A DNA stretch of 64,000 nucleotides from Ariolimax columbianus (taxonomy: Eukaryota > Mollusca > Gastropoda > Stylommatophora > Arionidae): contig JAVGWX010000019.1 of assembly GCA_036924085.1 (NCBI GenBank), positions 6,093,641 to 6,157,640 on the forward strand, written 5' to 3'. A model generated the notes under the pieces. That model had not been told where the DNA came from. It saw only the letters and a program-made list of their open reading frames with translations, and searched no databases. How positions within the stretch are numbered: position 1 is the stretch's first letter; each line of letters starts with the position of its first letter. Of the stretch, positions 11,630 through 23,117 are shown in pieces. Made by a program: the position numbers and the translations under genes.

Positions 11630-11929
11630 ATGTGAACAATGCAACTTTGGAGCTAAAAGTCAATGATGCCCTGGCTAAAGAAAAAAATGGTTCTTGTGGC
11701 AGCAATTTGACATCGAATGCAGAATCACGCGTAGAGTTGTGCTGCTCTAACACAGCCAAGCCTTGTTATCCCACAATTATTATAAATGGGAATGTTGTTG
11801 CTCAAAACCAGGCACCGTGTGTTACATATATAGGATATTTTGAAATTGGCACAGTGAATGTGACAAAATCATATTCAGTTTGCTCTTTGAATGAAACCAT
11901 CACACGCAGCACCTGTATGATAGAAGTAG
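11630..11929 (+). CDS. Receptor exon: Cys-rich glycosylated ectodomain
   Basis: A 300-nt phase 1-1 exon encoding about 100 residues. It starts after the acceptor CTCTGATCAG and ends at GAAGTAG/GTAAGC. The frame has seven cysteines (SCG, LCCS, PCY, PCV, VCS, TCM) and five N-glycosylation sequons (NAT, NGS, NLT, NVT, NET), as expected of an extracellular domain. The size and phase are those of a shuffled domain such as an Ig-like fold, but there is no clear Ig motif. An open frame continues past the donor to 12006; the GT donor repeated in the downstream tandem units suggests that this is intron. Confidence 0.65.
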
Positions 11930-12348
11930 GTAAGCTAGTTTGCGACTGTGTATTTTTAATAATTATCATTTGCAGCAGACGATTATGGGGGTTATTGCAG
12001 TATTGAAGTGAATTATATGTTTAAAAGCTGATAAATAGTAGATGATATAATTGTGATGACGTGTCACGTGTGCGTTGTTGTTAAACTGTTTAATTTATCA
12101 AGAACAAATTCAGTATCCAGAAAGAATGATTATTATCTTCATCCTTATTAATCCTTAACTATCCCAATATTGTTGTTTTGTTTTGAAGCTGCATAGTATT
12201 TTTAAATGTTTATAAAGATCCTGGTAAAGATTAAGTATTCAACTGTAACTAGCGATGCATTTTTTAATTCAGTTAAAATATTGTGACAGTTTCTATTTTC
12301 TCTAAACGTATTTTCATTCTGTTCTAATTTCTAACATTTGTCATACAG

Positions 12349-12399
12349 TTCAAGGCAAAAGAACTATAGCACCAACATATCCAACAACAACAGCATCTG
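12349..12399 (+). CDS. Stalk exon 1
   Basis: 51-nt phase 1-1 exon between TTTGTCATACAG and GTAAATG. In the frame set by the preceding exon it encodes VQGKRTIAPTYPTTTAS plus the first base of the next codon. Rich in Thr and Pro, a typical O-glycosylated stalk composition. It is the only complete linker linked directly to a full ectodomain exon. Confidence 0.65.
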
Positions 12400-13659
12400 G
12401 TAAATGTTTGTTTAGCTTTATTAACTATTGTTCTGAAATTGTTTTCATATATTCATGAAATGCAAGCTGATATTGTGGCTTGTAAGCTAGCTAATTTACA
12501 TCAGTCTATATGTGATTGTATCCTACCTAATATACATGATTATCATAATGATTATTTCCTAGCTAATATACATTTTTGTCTCTACAATTATAATTTTATC
12601 CTAGCTATTTACATTTTCTAATTGAAAAACGTATTGACCCGTATTATTAGTGGAGACAAACTATTGACATCTATTTCAACCATTTATCTTACGTAACGCA
12701 AAAACTCATTCTCATTTTTACTGCTGATTTTAATGTCATGAGAACTGTGTTTTAACTGAGACTACATTAAATTAGACATGATATCAGTTCAATGCTCGCC
12801 ACATAATCACCATAGTAATACATTATATTATTATTAACATTTACAGGTGTAAAATTAAACTGTAAGTGTAAATTATACAAATAGTAAATCTAAAAGAACC
12901 ACTTTAAAATATTTTACATTATGTACACCAATGAAGCGAAAATTTTCGTTTTTTTACTTAGATTTCGTTTCTGAAAATCATTCAAATGGTATGTACATTA
13001 GAAGTAATTGAAAATAATTTATTCCTGCTGCTGTGTTTTAATCTATACCCTGAAAACCCCTTTAATTATATTAATGAATGGTAATTATTGGGATGAATTA
13101 TTATGTGGACAACGTAGAAAAAAACGTTACTTAGAAGTGAATTAAAACCATTTTAATGCTGGATAAGTTTTCTAATTTGTAACTTTTAATCTTAGTCAAG
13201 TTCCACAATTGTGTGTCAACATTCTTTTCATAAAATGCTATGATTAAAATTGAAGATAACTATAAACAAAACATTGTATTTAGGCACATAATTAACCTAT
13301 GGCATAAAATAAATGATGTATTACAATAGATCTTTATATGGTCTTAATGCGGAAGTAGAACGTGGAGAAAATACATTTTTGTTTATTAACCATTGTGTAT
13401 GTTTTACTAATAAATCGATCAAGTTCTTAATATATACATGCCATATTATTTGTGCTAGTCAAAGTCTGAATCAGTCCTGTTGAATATCCACTGAGTTATG
13501 AAGGCGCGGGATTATTAGGCTGTTGAAATAATAAATCATTGATTCGTTCTAGAAACTGAACTACCTTAACGATAAATGGTTGGATTTCGAAACATCCTAA
13601 CTTTTGCAAATGTTAAACTGTTGAACATATATTTACAGTTAAACATTAGACAAAACCAG
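12400..13659. other. Intron of tandem unit 1
   Basis: AT-rich intron. Just after the donor it has a degenerate run of CCTAGCTAATATACAT-like words spaced 36-42 bp apart (about 12490-12610), which happens to stay open as a 60-codon frame in all four units. No other feature seen. Confidence 0.6.
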
Positions 13660-15438
13660 CATGTCATCATCATTATCTGGTTGCTCAGTACAGAGTCTAG
13701 TTGTAAAGTTGCCTGAGCAGTTCTCTCCATTTGACCACATCCTCTGCAGTTCTCTTTTTTTCAGGAAAGGTTCGAACTTTAATGTCCCGGCATGCTTGTG
13801 ATGTAAAGGTGGATCTTGGTCGCCCCGGTCCTCTCTTCCCATGAATCTTGCCCTCTAGTATCTTCTGTAGAAGATACGCATGTCCCTTATTGTGACCCAG
13901 CAAACTCAACCGCCGTTTTTGTATCAAATGGATTATTTTGTTTTTGAGCGCCCACTTCAGTGAGAGCATTGTCATGGCATATTTTTCTGTACAATACACT
14001 CTTTCTATTCTATGGAAGCCGCACATTTCAAACGCTGCCAATGATATGTCTTACTTTTTTGTTATAGCCCATGGTGTAGCTCTAAACAGGGCAATTGGTC
14101 ATATATGAGTGGTTATTATTCTTGTCCTCAGTTATATCCTGTAATTCTTGGAGGTTAACAATTTATGTTTTTCTTTGACGCCCTATTTGCCTTCGCAATC
14201 CGTGTCTTGATTGCTGTCTCATTGCGGGAATTGTCTGTTTTGGTACAAGCCCAAACACATAAACATGTGTACGTGTTCTATTGCTTCTCCATTGACGATA
14301 ACATTTTAATTGGCTATTCTGTTTGGACATTACTAAAATCGTATTCTTCGATGTGATTATGTTCATGCCAAAGTTGTTGGCAGTGGTATTCATTTTTGTT
14401 AGTAGCATTTGCAACTTTGAAGCTGATCTACCCACTATCGTTTCATCGGCAAATGTGATGGCAATAACTGTCATACCATTACCTTTGACACGCCTTTAAC
14501 ATCTCCGCATAAACGTGTCCACCATCATTTCAGATTATGCGTTATAGAGACGCAGCTCTGCCGAAGACGGATGTGTCTGACCGAAAGGTGCACATATCGC
14601 AGTCAAACTGTTAATTAGCGACACAACGCATTCCGTTCTCCAGACTACATCATGCTACTTGCAAGGCCCTGTTCAGGACTTGGCTGCGGGAGATTGAGAA
14701 CGAACGCAGAAGAAGAAGAAGAGACTCAGTGAAAGTAATCAGCCTTGTCGTACCAACTGTCTTATGGAAACTGGATTCGTGAGGTCTTCTGTGATTGACA
14801 TAATCGCCTCCTAATTTTCATACATCGTCTGAATTAACCTATTTGTTGCTGCAACAGAACAAGTTTGCTCCAGGGGACTCGGTCAAAACCGTTCACGTAG
14901 TCAATAAAGCAGATAAATAGCGTTTGTCTTTGATCGATCATTTGTTCTGCGATTAAACGCATTAATCCGATGGACGGCATCATATTGCATTATATTTTTT
15001 TGCGTGGTCTTCTGGTCTTTTTAGTGGTGTGTTATCTTGACAAAGTGGTCCTCATCGATTTCGATGGACGAACAACAGCTATCTTGATTTAGGTCCCCAT
15101 CATTGTACAGTTACTTAACATATTATGTCCATCTCACTGTTAGTAGATTCCCACAAGGTGTCAATAATCATCAGAGATTGTATGACCTCAGGTTTACAAA
15201 ACGATTGTTTTAATTGCTTATGGACTTGATCGAATGTCCATGTTCTCTACTTGTTATAAATGTCCTCGCATCGGTCTATCCCCATTTTATTTAGTGCCAT
15301 CTTACATTCTCGATCTAATTCATTCTTGATACGCTTATAAATAACATTGCCATGTTCTGCATTCATTTTTTTTCCCATTTCCGTCTGTCCTCCATTTTGG
15401 TTAACATTTAAGATGATACCCACGGTTTCTTGTTTTCT
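13660..15438 (-). mobile_element. LINE H, copy in unit 1
   Basis: A CR1/RTE-like non-LTR element on the - strand. From right to left: EN-RT linker (IYKRIKNELDRECKMALNKM), RT motif A (CFIDYVNGFDRVPW near 14900), motif B (QLVRQG, then a stop where Cys is expected, near 14770), the inserted 168-bp retroposon, motif C (TFADETIVGRS near 14440; FADD has become FADE), thumb, and the C-terminal RRLSLLGHNKGH ... GKRGPGRPRSTF block (13697-14041). The 3' tail is a GAT repeat at about 13660. Inactive. Confidence 0.85.
14552..14719 (+). mobile_element. 168-bp short retroposon in LINE H (unit 1)
   Basis: Flanked by AGAGAC at 14546-14551 and 14720-14725. Removing it restores the LINE H RT frame between LLSLSLYNA and SEMMVD. 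It starts GCAGCTCTGCCGAAGACGG and ends ACGCAGAAGAAGAAGAA. The tail matches the 3' end of LINE A, and the head (CGGATGTGTC.GACCGAAAGGTGCA) matches the start of LINE A copy 3. An 81-codon open frame seen across it is probably meaningless. Confidence 0.8.
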
Positions 15439-15871
15439 GTATGACAGAAGTAGGTAAGCTAGTTTGCGACTGTGTATTTTTAATAATTATCATTTGCAGC
15501 AAAAGATTATGGAGGTTATTGCAGTATTGGAGTGAATTATTGGCTTGAAAGCTGATAAACAGTAGATGATATAATTGTGATGACGGGTCACGTGTGCGTT
15601 GTTGTTAAACTGTTTAATTTATCAAGAACAAATTCAGTATCCAGAAAGAATAATTATTATCTTCATCCTTATTAATCATTAACTATCCCAATATTGTTGT
15701 TTTGTTTTGCAGTTGCAAAGAATTTTTAAATGTTGATAAAACTCCTGGTAAAGATTAACATTCAACTGTAACTAGCGATGCATGTTTTAATTCAGTTAAA
15801 ATATTGTGACAGTTTCTATTTTCTCTAAACGTATTTTCATTCTGTTCTAATTTCTAACATTTGTCATACAG

Positions 15872-15922
15872 GTCAATCCAAAAGACCTATAGCACCAACA
15901 TATCCCACAACACCAGCATCTG
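15872..15922 (+). CDS. Stalk exon 2
   Basis: 51-nt phase 1-1 exon with the same acceptor (GTCATACAG) and donor (GTAAATG) as stalk exon 1. Encodes GQSKRPIAPTYPTTPAS. Compared with exon 1 it differs at six bases, five of them in codons that change the residue (V/G, G/S, T/P, T/P), while the 100 bp before the exon differ at about one site. Confidence 0.6.
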
Positions 15923-17187
15923 GTAAATGTTTGTTTAGTTTTATTAAATATTGTTCTGAAGTTGTTTTCCTATGTTCATGAAATGCAAGCTGATATTGTG
16001 GCTTGTAAGCTAGCTAATTTACATCAGTCTATATGTGATTGTATCCTAGCTAATATACTTGATTATCATAATGATTATTTTCTAGCTAATATACGTTATT
16101 GTCTCTACAATTATAATTTTATCCTAGAAATTTACATTTTCTAAGTGAAACACGTATCGACCCATATTATTAGTGGAGACAAACTAGTGACATCTATTTC
16201 AACCATTTATCTTACGTAACGTAAAACTCATTCTCATTTTTACTGCTGATTTTAATGATGTCTTGAGAACTGTGTTTTAACTGAGACTACATTAAATTAG
16301 ACATGAGATCAGTTCAATGCTCGCCACATGATCACCATAGTAATACATTATATTATTATTAACATTTATAGGTGTAAAATTAAACTGCAAATGTAAAATA
16401 TACAAATAGTAAATCTAAGAGAACAACTTTAAAATAGTTTACATTATGTACACCAATGAAGCGAACATTTTCGATTTTTTACTTAGATTTCGGTTCTGAA
16501 AATTATTCAAATGGTATGTACATTAGAAGTAATTGAAAATAATGTATTCCTGCTGCTGTGTTTTAATCTATACCCTGAAAACCCCTTTAATTATATTAAT
16601 GAATGGTAATTATTGGGATGAATTATTATGTGGACAACGTAGAAAAAAACGTTACTTAGAAGTTAATTAAATTCATTTCAATGCTGGATAAGTTTGCTAA
16701 ATTTGAGACTTTCAATCTGAGTCAAGTGCTACAATTGTGAGTCAACATTTTTTTTCAAAAAATGCAATGATTACAATTGAAGATAACTATAAAGAAAACA
16801 TTGTAATTAGACACATAATTAAACTATAACATAACATAAATGATGTATTACTATAGATCTTTATATGGTCTTAATGCGGAAGTAAAACGTGGAGAATATA
16901 CATTTTTGTTTATTAACCATTGTGTATGTTTTACTGATAAATCGATAGAGTTCTTAATATATACATGCCATATTATTTGTGCCAGTCAAAGTCTGAATCA
17001 GTCCCGTTGAATATCCACGGAGTTATGAAGGTGCGGGATTATTAGGCTATTGAAAAAATAAATCATTAATTCGTTCTAGAAACTGAACTACCTTAACGAT
17101 AAATGGTTGGATTTCGAAACATCCTAACTTTTGCAAATGTTTAACTGTTGAACATATATTTGCAGTTAAACATTAGACAAAACCAGC

Positions 17188-18965
17188 ATGTCATCATCAT
17201 CATCTGGCTGCTCAGTCCTGAGTCTGGTTGTAAAGTTGCCTTAGTAGTTCTCTCCATTTGACCCCATCCTCTGCAGTTCTCTTTTTTTCAGGAATAGTTC
17301 GTACTTTAATGTCCCGGCATGCCTGTGATGTAAAGGTGGATCTTTGTCGCCCCGGTCCTCTCTTCCCATGAATCTTGCCCTCTAGTATCTTCTGTAGAAG
17401 ACGCGCATGTCCCTTATTGTGACCCAGCAAACTCAACCGCCGTTTTTGTATCAAATGGATTATTTTGTTTTTGAGCACCCACTTCAGTGAGTGCATTGTC
17501 ATGGCATATTTTTCTGTACAATTCACTCTTTCTATTCTATGGTAGCCCCACATTTCAAACGCTGCCAATGATATGTCTTACTTATTTGGTATAGCCCATG
17601 GTGCAGCTCTAAACAGGGAAATTGGTCATATATGAGTGGTTATTATTATTGTCCTCAGTTATATCCTGTAATTCTTTGAGGTTAACAATGTATGTTTTTC
17701 TTTGACGCCCTATTTGCCTTCGCAATTCGTGTCTTGATTGCTGTCTCATTGCGGGAATTGTCTGTTATGGTACAAGGCCAAACACATAAACATGAGTACG
17801 TGTTCGATTGCTTCTCCATTGACGATTACATTTTAATTGGCTATGCTGTTTGGACATTACTAAAATCGTATTCTTCGATGTGATTATGTTCATGCCAAAG
17901 TTGTTGGCAGTGGTATTCATTTTTGTTAGTAGCATTTGCAACTTTGAAGCTGATCTACCCACTATCGTTTCATCGGCAAATGTGATGGCAATAACTGTCA
18001 TACCATTACCTTTGACACGCCTTTAACATCTCCGCATAAACGTGTCCACCATCATTTCAGATTATGCGTTATAGAGACGCAGCTCTGCCGAAGACGGATG
18101 TGTCGGACCGAAAGGTGCACATATCGCAGTCAAACTGTAAATTAGCGACACAACGCATTCCGTTCTCCAGACTACATCATGCTACTTGCAAGGCCCTGTT
18201 CAGGACTCCGCTGCGGGAGATTGAGAACGAACGCAGAAGAAGAAGAAGAGACTCAGTGAAATTAATCAGCCTTGTCGTACCAACTGTCTTATGGAAACTG
18301 GATTCGTGAGGTCTTCTGTGATTGACATAATCGCCTCCTAATTTTTTTACATCGTCTGGATTAACCTATTTGTTGCTGCAACAGAACAAGTTTGCTCCAG
18401 GGGACTCGGTCAAAACCGTTCACGTAGTCAATAAAGCAGATAAATAGCGTTTGTCCTTGATCGATCATTTGTTCTGCGATTAAACGCATTAATCCGATGG
18501 ACGGCATCATATTGCATTATATTTTTTTGCGTGGTCTTCTGGTCTTTTTAGTGGTGTGTTATCTTGACAAAGTGGTCCTCATCGATTTCGATGGACGAAC
18601 AACAGCTATCTTGATTTAGGTCCCCATCATTGTACAGTTACTTAACATATTATGTCCATCTCACTGTTAGTAGATTCCCACAAGGTGTCAATAATCATCA
18701 GAGATTGTATGACCTCAGGTTTACAAAACGATTGTTTTAATTGCTTATGGACTTGATCGAATGTCCATGTTCTCTACTTGTTATAAATGTCCTCGCATCG
18801 GTCTATCCCCATTTTATTTAGTGCCATCTTACATTCTCGATCTAATTCATTCTTGATACGCTTATAAATAACATTGCCATGTTCTGCATTCATTTTTTTT
18901 TCCCATTTCCGTCTGTCCTCCATTTTGGTTAACATTTAAGATGTTACCCACGGTTTCTTGTTTTC
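17188..18965 (-). mobile_element. LINE H, copy in unit 2
   Basis: Same fragment as in unit 1, carried by the tandem duplication and not by new transposition. The C-terminal frame (17212-17568) is open and ends with RELLRQLYNQTQD; RT motif C is TFADETIVGRS. Confidence 0.85.
18079..18246 (+). mobile_element. 168-bp short retroposon (unit 2)
   Basis: Same insertion as in unit 1, with AGAGAC at 18073-18078 and 18247-18252. Confidence 0.8.
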
Positions 18966-19399
18966 TGTATGACAGAAGTAGGTAAGCTAGTTTGCGACTG
19001 TGTATTTTTAATAATTATCATTTGCAGCAAAAGATTATGGAGGTTATTGCAGTATTGGAGTGAATTATTGGTTTGAAAGCTGATAAACAGTAGATGATAT
19101 AATTGTGATGACGGGTCACGTGTGCGTTGTTGTTAAACTGTTTAATTTATCAAGAACAAATTCAGTATCCAGAAAGAATAATTATTATCTTCATCCTTAT
19201 TAATCATTAACTATCCCAATATTGTTGTTTTGTTTTGCAGTTGCAAAGAATTTTTAAATGTTGATAAAACTCCTGGTAAAGATTAACATCCAACTGTAAC
19301 TAGCGATGCATGTTTTAATTCAGTTAAAATATTGTGACAGTTTCTATTTTCTCTAAACGTATTTTCATTCTGTTCTAATTTCTAACATTTGTCATACAG

Positions 19400-19450
19400 G
19401 TCAATCCAAAAGACCTATAGCACCAACATATCCCACAACACCAGCATCTG
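19400..19450 (+). CDS. Stalk exon 3
   Basis: 51 nt, identical to stalk exon 2 in sequence and splice sites. Encodes GQSKRPIAPTYPTTPAS. Confidence 0.6.
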
Positions 19451-21093
19451 GTAAATGTTTGTTTAGTTTTATTAAATATTGTTCTGAAGTTGTTTTCCTA
19501 TGTTCATGAAATGCAAGCTGATATTGTGGCTTGTAAGCTAGCTAATTTACATCAGTCTATATGTGATTGTATCCTAGCTAATATACTTGATTATCATAAT
19601 GATTATTTTCTAGCTAATATACGTTATTGTCTCTACAATTATAATTTTATCCTAGAAATTTACATTTTCTAAGTGAAACACGTATCGACCCATATTATTA
19701 GTGGAGACAAACTAGTGACATCTATTTCAACCATTTATCTTACGTAACGTAAAACTCATTCTCATTTTTACTGCTGATTTTAATGATGTCTTGAGAACTG
19801 TGTTTTAACTGAGACTACATTAAATTAGACATGAGATCAGTTCAATGCTCGCCACATGATCACCATAGTAATACATTATATTATTATTAACATTTATAGG
19901 TGTAAAATTAAACTGCAAATGTAAAATATACAAATAGTAAATCTAAGAGAACAACTTTAAAATAGTTTACATTATGTACACCAATGAAGCGAACATTTTC
20001 GATTTTTTACTTAGATTTCGTTTCTGAAAATTATTCAAATGGTATGTACATTAGAAGTAATTGAAAATAATGTATTCCTGCTGCTGTGTTTTAATCTATA
20101 CCCTGAAAACCCCTTTAATTATATTAATGAATGGTAATTATTGGGATGAATTATTATGTGGACAACGTAGAAAAAAACGTTACTTAGAAGTTAATTAAAT
20201 TCATTTCAATGCTGGATAAGTTTGCTAAATTTGAGACTTTCAATCTGAGTCAAGTGCTACAATTGTGAGTCAACATTTTTTTTCAAAAAATGCAATGATT
20301 ACAATTGAAGATAACTATAAAGAAAACATTGTAATTAGACACATAATTAACCTATAACATAAAATAAATGATGTATTACTATAGATCTTTATATGGTCTT
20401 AATGCGGAAGTAAAACGTGGAGAATATACATTTTTCTTTATTAACCATTGTGTATGTTTTACTGATAAATCGATAGAGTTCTTAATACATACATGCCATA
20501 TTATTTGTGCCAGTCAAAGTCTGAATCAGTCCCGTTGAATATCCACGGAGTTATGAAGGTGCGGGATTATTAGGCTATTGAAAAAATAAATCATTGATTC
20601 GTTCTAGAAACTGAACTACCTTAATGATAAATGGTTGGATTTCGAAACATCCTAACTTTTGCAAATGTTTAACTGTTGAACATATATTTGCAGTTAAACA
20701 TTAGACAAAACCAGCATGTCATCATCATCATCTGGCTGCTCAGTCCTGAGTCTGGTTGTAAAGTTGCCTTAGTAGTTCTCTCCATTTGACCCCATCCTCT
20801 GCAGTTCTCTTTTTTTCAGGAATAGTTCGTACGTTAATGTCCCGGCATGCCTGTGATGTAAAGGTGGATCTTGGTCGCCCCGGTCCTCTCTTCCCATGAA
20901 TCTTGCCCTCTAGTATCTTCTGTAGAAGACCCGCATGTCCCTTATTGTGACCCAGCAAACTCAACCGCCGTTTTTGTATCAAATGGATTATTTTGTTTTT
21001 GAGCACCCACTTCAGTGAGTGCATTGTCATGGCATATTTTTCTGTACAATTCACTCTTTCTATTCCATGGTAGCCCCACATTTCAAACGCTGC

Positions 21094-21409
21094 CAATGAT
21101 ATGTCTTACTTATTTGGTATAGCCCATGGTGCAGCTCTAAACAGGGAAATTGGTCATATATGAGTGGTTATTATTATTGTCCTCAGTTATATCCTGTAAT
21201 TCTTTGAGGTTAACAATGTATGTTTTTCTTTGACGCCCTATTTGCCTTCGTCAATGATATGTCTTACTTATTTGGTATAGCCCATGGTGCAGCTCTAAAC
21301 AGGGAAATTGGTCATATATGAGTGGTTATTATTATTGTCCTCAGTTATATCCTGTAATTCTTTGAGGTTAACAATGTATGTTTTTCTTTGACGCCCTATT
21401 TGCCTTCGC
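21094..21409. repeat. 158-bp tandem duplication inside unit 3
   Basis: Two adjacent copies, 21094-21251 and 21252-21409, both starting CAATGATATGTCTTACTTAT. Units 1, 2 and 4 have one copy, so it arose after unit 3 separated from unit 2. Confidence 0.9.
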
Positions 21410-21764
21410 AATTCGTGTCTTGATTGCTGTCTCATTGCGGGAATTGTCTGTTATGGTACAAGGCCAAACACATAAACATGAGTACGTGTTCGATTGCTTC
21501 TCCATTGACGATTACATTTTAATTGGCTATGCTGTTTGGACATTACTAAAATCGTATTCTTCGATGTGATTATGTTCATGCCAAAGTTGTTGGCAGTGGT
21601 ATTCATTTTTGTTAGTAGCATTTGCAACTTTGAAGCTGATCTACCCACTATCGTTTCATCGGCAAATGTGATGGCAATAACTGTCATACTATTACCTTTG
21701 ACACGCCTTTAATATCTCCGCATAAACGTGTCCACCATCATTTCAGATTATGCGTTATAGAGAC

Positions 21765-21932
21765 GCAGCTCTGCCGAAGACGGATGTGTCGGACCGAAAG
21801 GTGCACATATCGCAGTCAAACTGTAAATTAGCGACACAACGCATTCCGTTCTCCAGACTACATCATGCTACTTGCAAGGCCCTGTTCAGGACTCCGCTGC
21901 GGGAGATTGAGAACGAACGCAGAAGAAGAAGA
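21765..21932 (+). mobile_element. 168-bp short retroposon (unit 3)
   Basis: Same insertion as in unit 1, with AGAGAC at 21759-21764 and 21933-21938. Confidence 0.8.
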
Positions 21933-23084
21933 AGAGACTCAGTGAAATTAATCAGCCTTGTCGTACCAACTGTCTTATGGAAACTGGATTCGTGAGGTCT
22001 TCTGTGATTGACATAATCGCCTCCTAATTTTTTTACATCGTCTGGATTAACCTATTTGTTGCTGCAACAGAACAAGTTTGCTCCAGGGGACTAGGTCAAA
22101 ACCGTTCACGTAGTCAATAAAGCAGATAAATAGCGTTTGTCCTTGATCGATCATTTGTTCTGCGATTAAACGCATTAATCCGATGGACGGCATCATATTG
22201 CATTATATTTTTTTGCGTGGTCTTCTGGTCTTTTTAGTGGTGTGTTATCTTGACAAAGTGGTCCTCATCGATTTCGATGGACGAACAACAGCTATCTTGA
22301 TTTAGGTCCCCATCATTGTACAGTTACTTAACATATTATGTCCATCTCACTGTTAGTAGATTCCCACAAGGTGTCAATAATCATCAGAGATTGTATGACC
22401 TCAGGTTTACAAAACGATTGTTTTAATTGCTTATGGACTTGATCGAATGTCCATGTTCTCTACTTGTTATAAATGTCCTCGCATCGGTCTATCCCCATTT
22501 TATTTAGTGCCATCTTACATTCTCGATCTAATTCATTCTTGATACGCTTATAAATAACATTGCCATGTTCTGCATTCATTTTTTTTCCCATTTCCGTCTG
22601 TCCTCCATTTTGGTTAACATTTAAGATGATAGCCACGGTTTCTTGTTTTCTGTATGACAGAAGTAGGTAAGCTAGTTTGCGACTGTGTATTTTTAATAAT
22701 TATCATTTGCAGCAAAAGATTATGGAGGTTATTGCAGTATTGGAGTGAATTATTGGTTTGAAAGCTGATAAACAGTAGATGATATAATTGTGATGACGAG
22801 TCACGTGTGCGTTGTTGTTAAACTGTTTAATTTATCAAGAACAAATTCAGTATCCAGAAAGAATAATTATTATCTTCATCCTTATTAATCATTAACTATC
22901 CCAATATTGTTGTTTTGTTTTGCAGTTGCAAAGAATTTTTAAATGTTGATAAAACTCCTGGTAAAGATTAACATTCAACTGTAACTAGCGATGCATGTTT
23001 TAATTCAGTTAAAATATTGTGACAGTTTCTATTTTCTCTAAACGTATTTTCATTCTGTTCTAATTTCTAACATTTGTCATACAG

Positions 23085-23117
23085 GTCAATCCAAAAGACC
23101 CACAACACCAGCATCTG
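23085..23117 (+). CDS. Stalk exon 4, shortened
   Basis: 33-nt phase 1-1 exon with the usual acceptor and donor. It lacks 18 nt (the codons for IAPTYP) relative to exons 2 and 3 and encodes GQSKRPTTPAS. The deletion keeps the frame and both splice sites. Confidence 0.6.

Larger units (their letters stand above)
11914..15438 (+). repeat. Tandem unit 1 of the receptor locus
   Basis: First of four direct repeats (period 3525 bp to the next). It starts inside the ectodomain exon at CTGTATGATAGAAGTAG and holds the donor site, the linker exon, about 1.2 kb of intron, LINE H on the - strand, and the 168-bp retroposon inside LINE H. It differs from units 2 and 3 at many sites. Confidence 0.92.
15439..18965 (+). 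repeat. Tandem unit 2 of the receptor locus
   Basis: 3527-bp unit. It begins with the last 16 nt of the ectodomain exon plus the donor, fused to LINE H at CTG. Unit 2 and unit 3 are almost identical, so their separation is recent. Confidence 0.93.
18966..22650 (+). repeat. Tandem unit 3 of the receptor locus
   Basis: 3685-bp unit, longer than unit 2 only because of a 158-bp internal duplication at 21094-21409. Otherwise nearly identical to unit 2. Confidence 0.93.
20716..22650 (-). mobile_element. LINE H, copy in unit 3
   Basis: Same fragment as in unit 2 with few base changes, further broken by the 158-bp duplication between the C-terminal block and RT motif C. Confidence 0.85.

Noticed and set aside
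11929..12006. Continuation of the ectodomain frame past 11929, with a hydrophobic CVFLIIIIC stretch
   Set aside because: It crosses a good donor (GTAAGC) that is repeated in all units. It could be a retained-intron isoform, but nothing in the sequence supports that over splicing.
12439..12621. 60-codon open frame repeated after each stalk exon (12439, 15962, 19490, 23157)
   Set aside because: It is in the intron, out of frame with the stalk exon, lacks an ATG at the start, and stays open because of a degenerate repeat with steps divisible by 3.
18064..18309. 81-codon open frame over the 168-bp retroposon, seen in three units
   Set aside because: It spans the retroposon, its target-site duplication and antisense LINE H; the copies are open because the units are recent duplicates.
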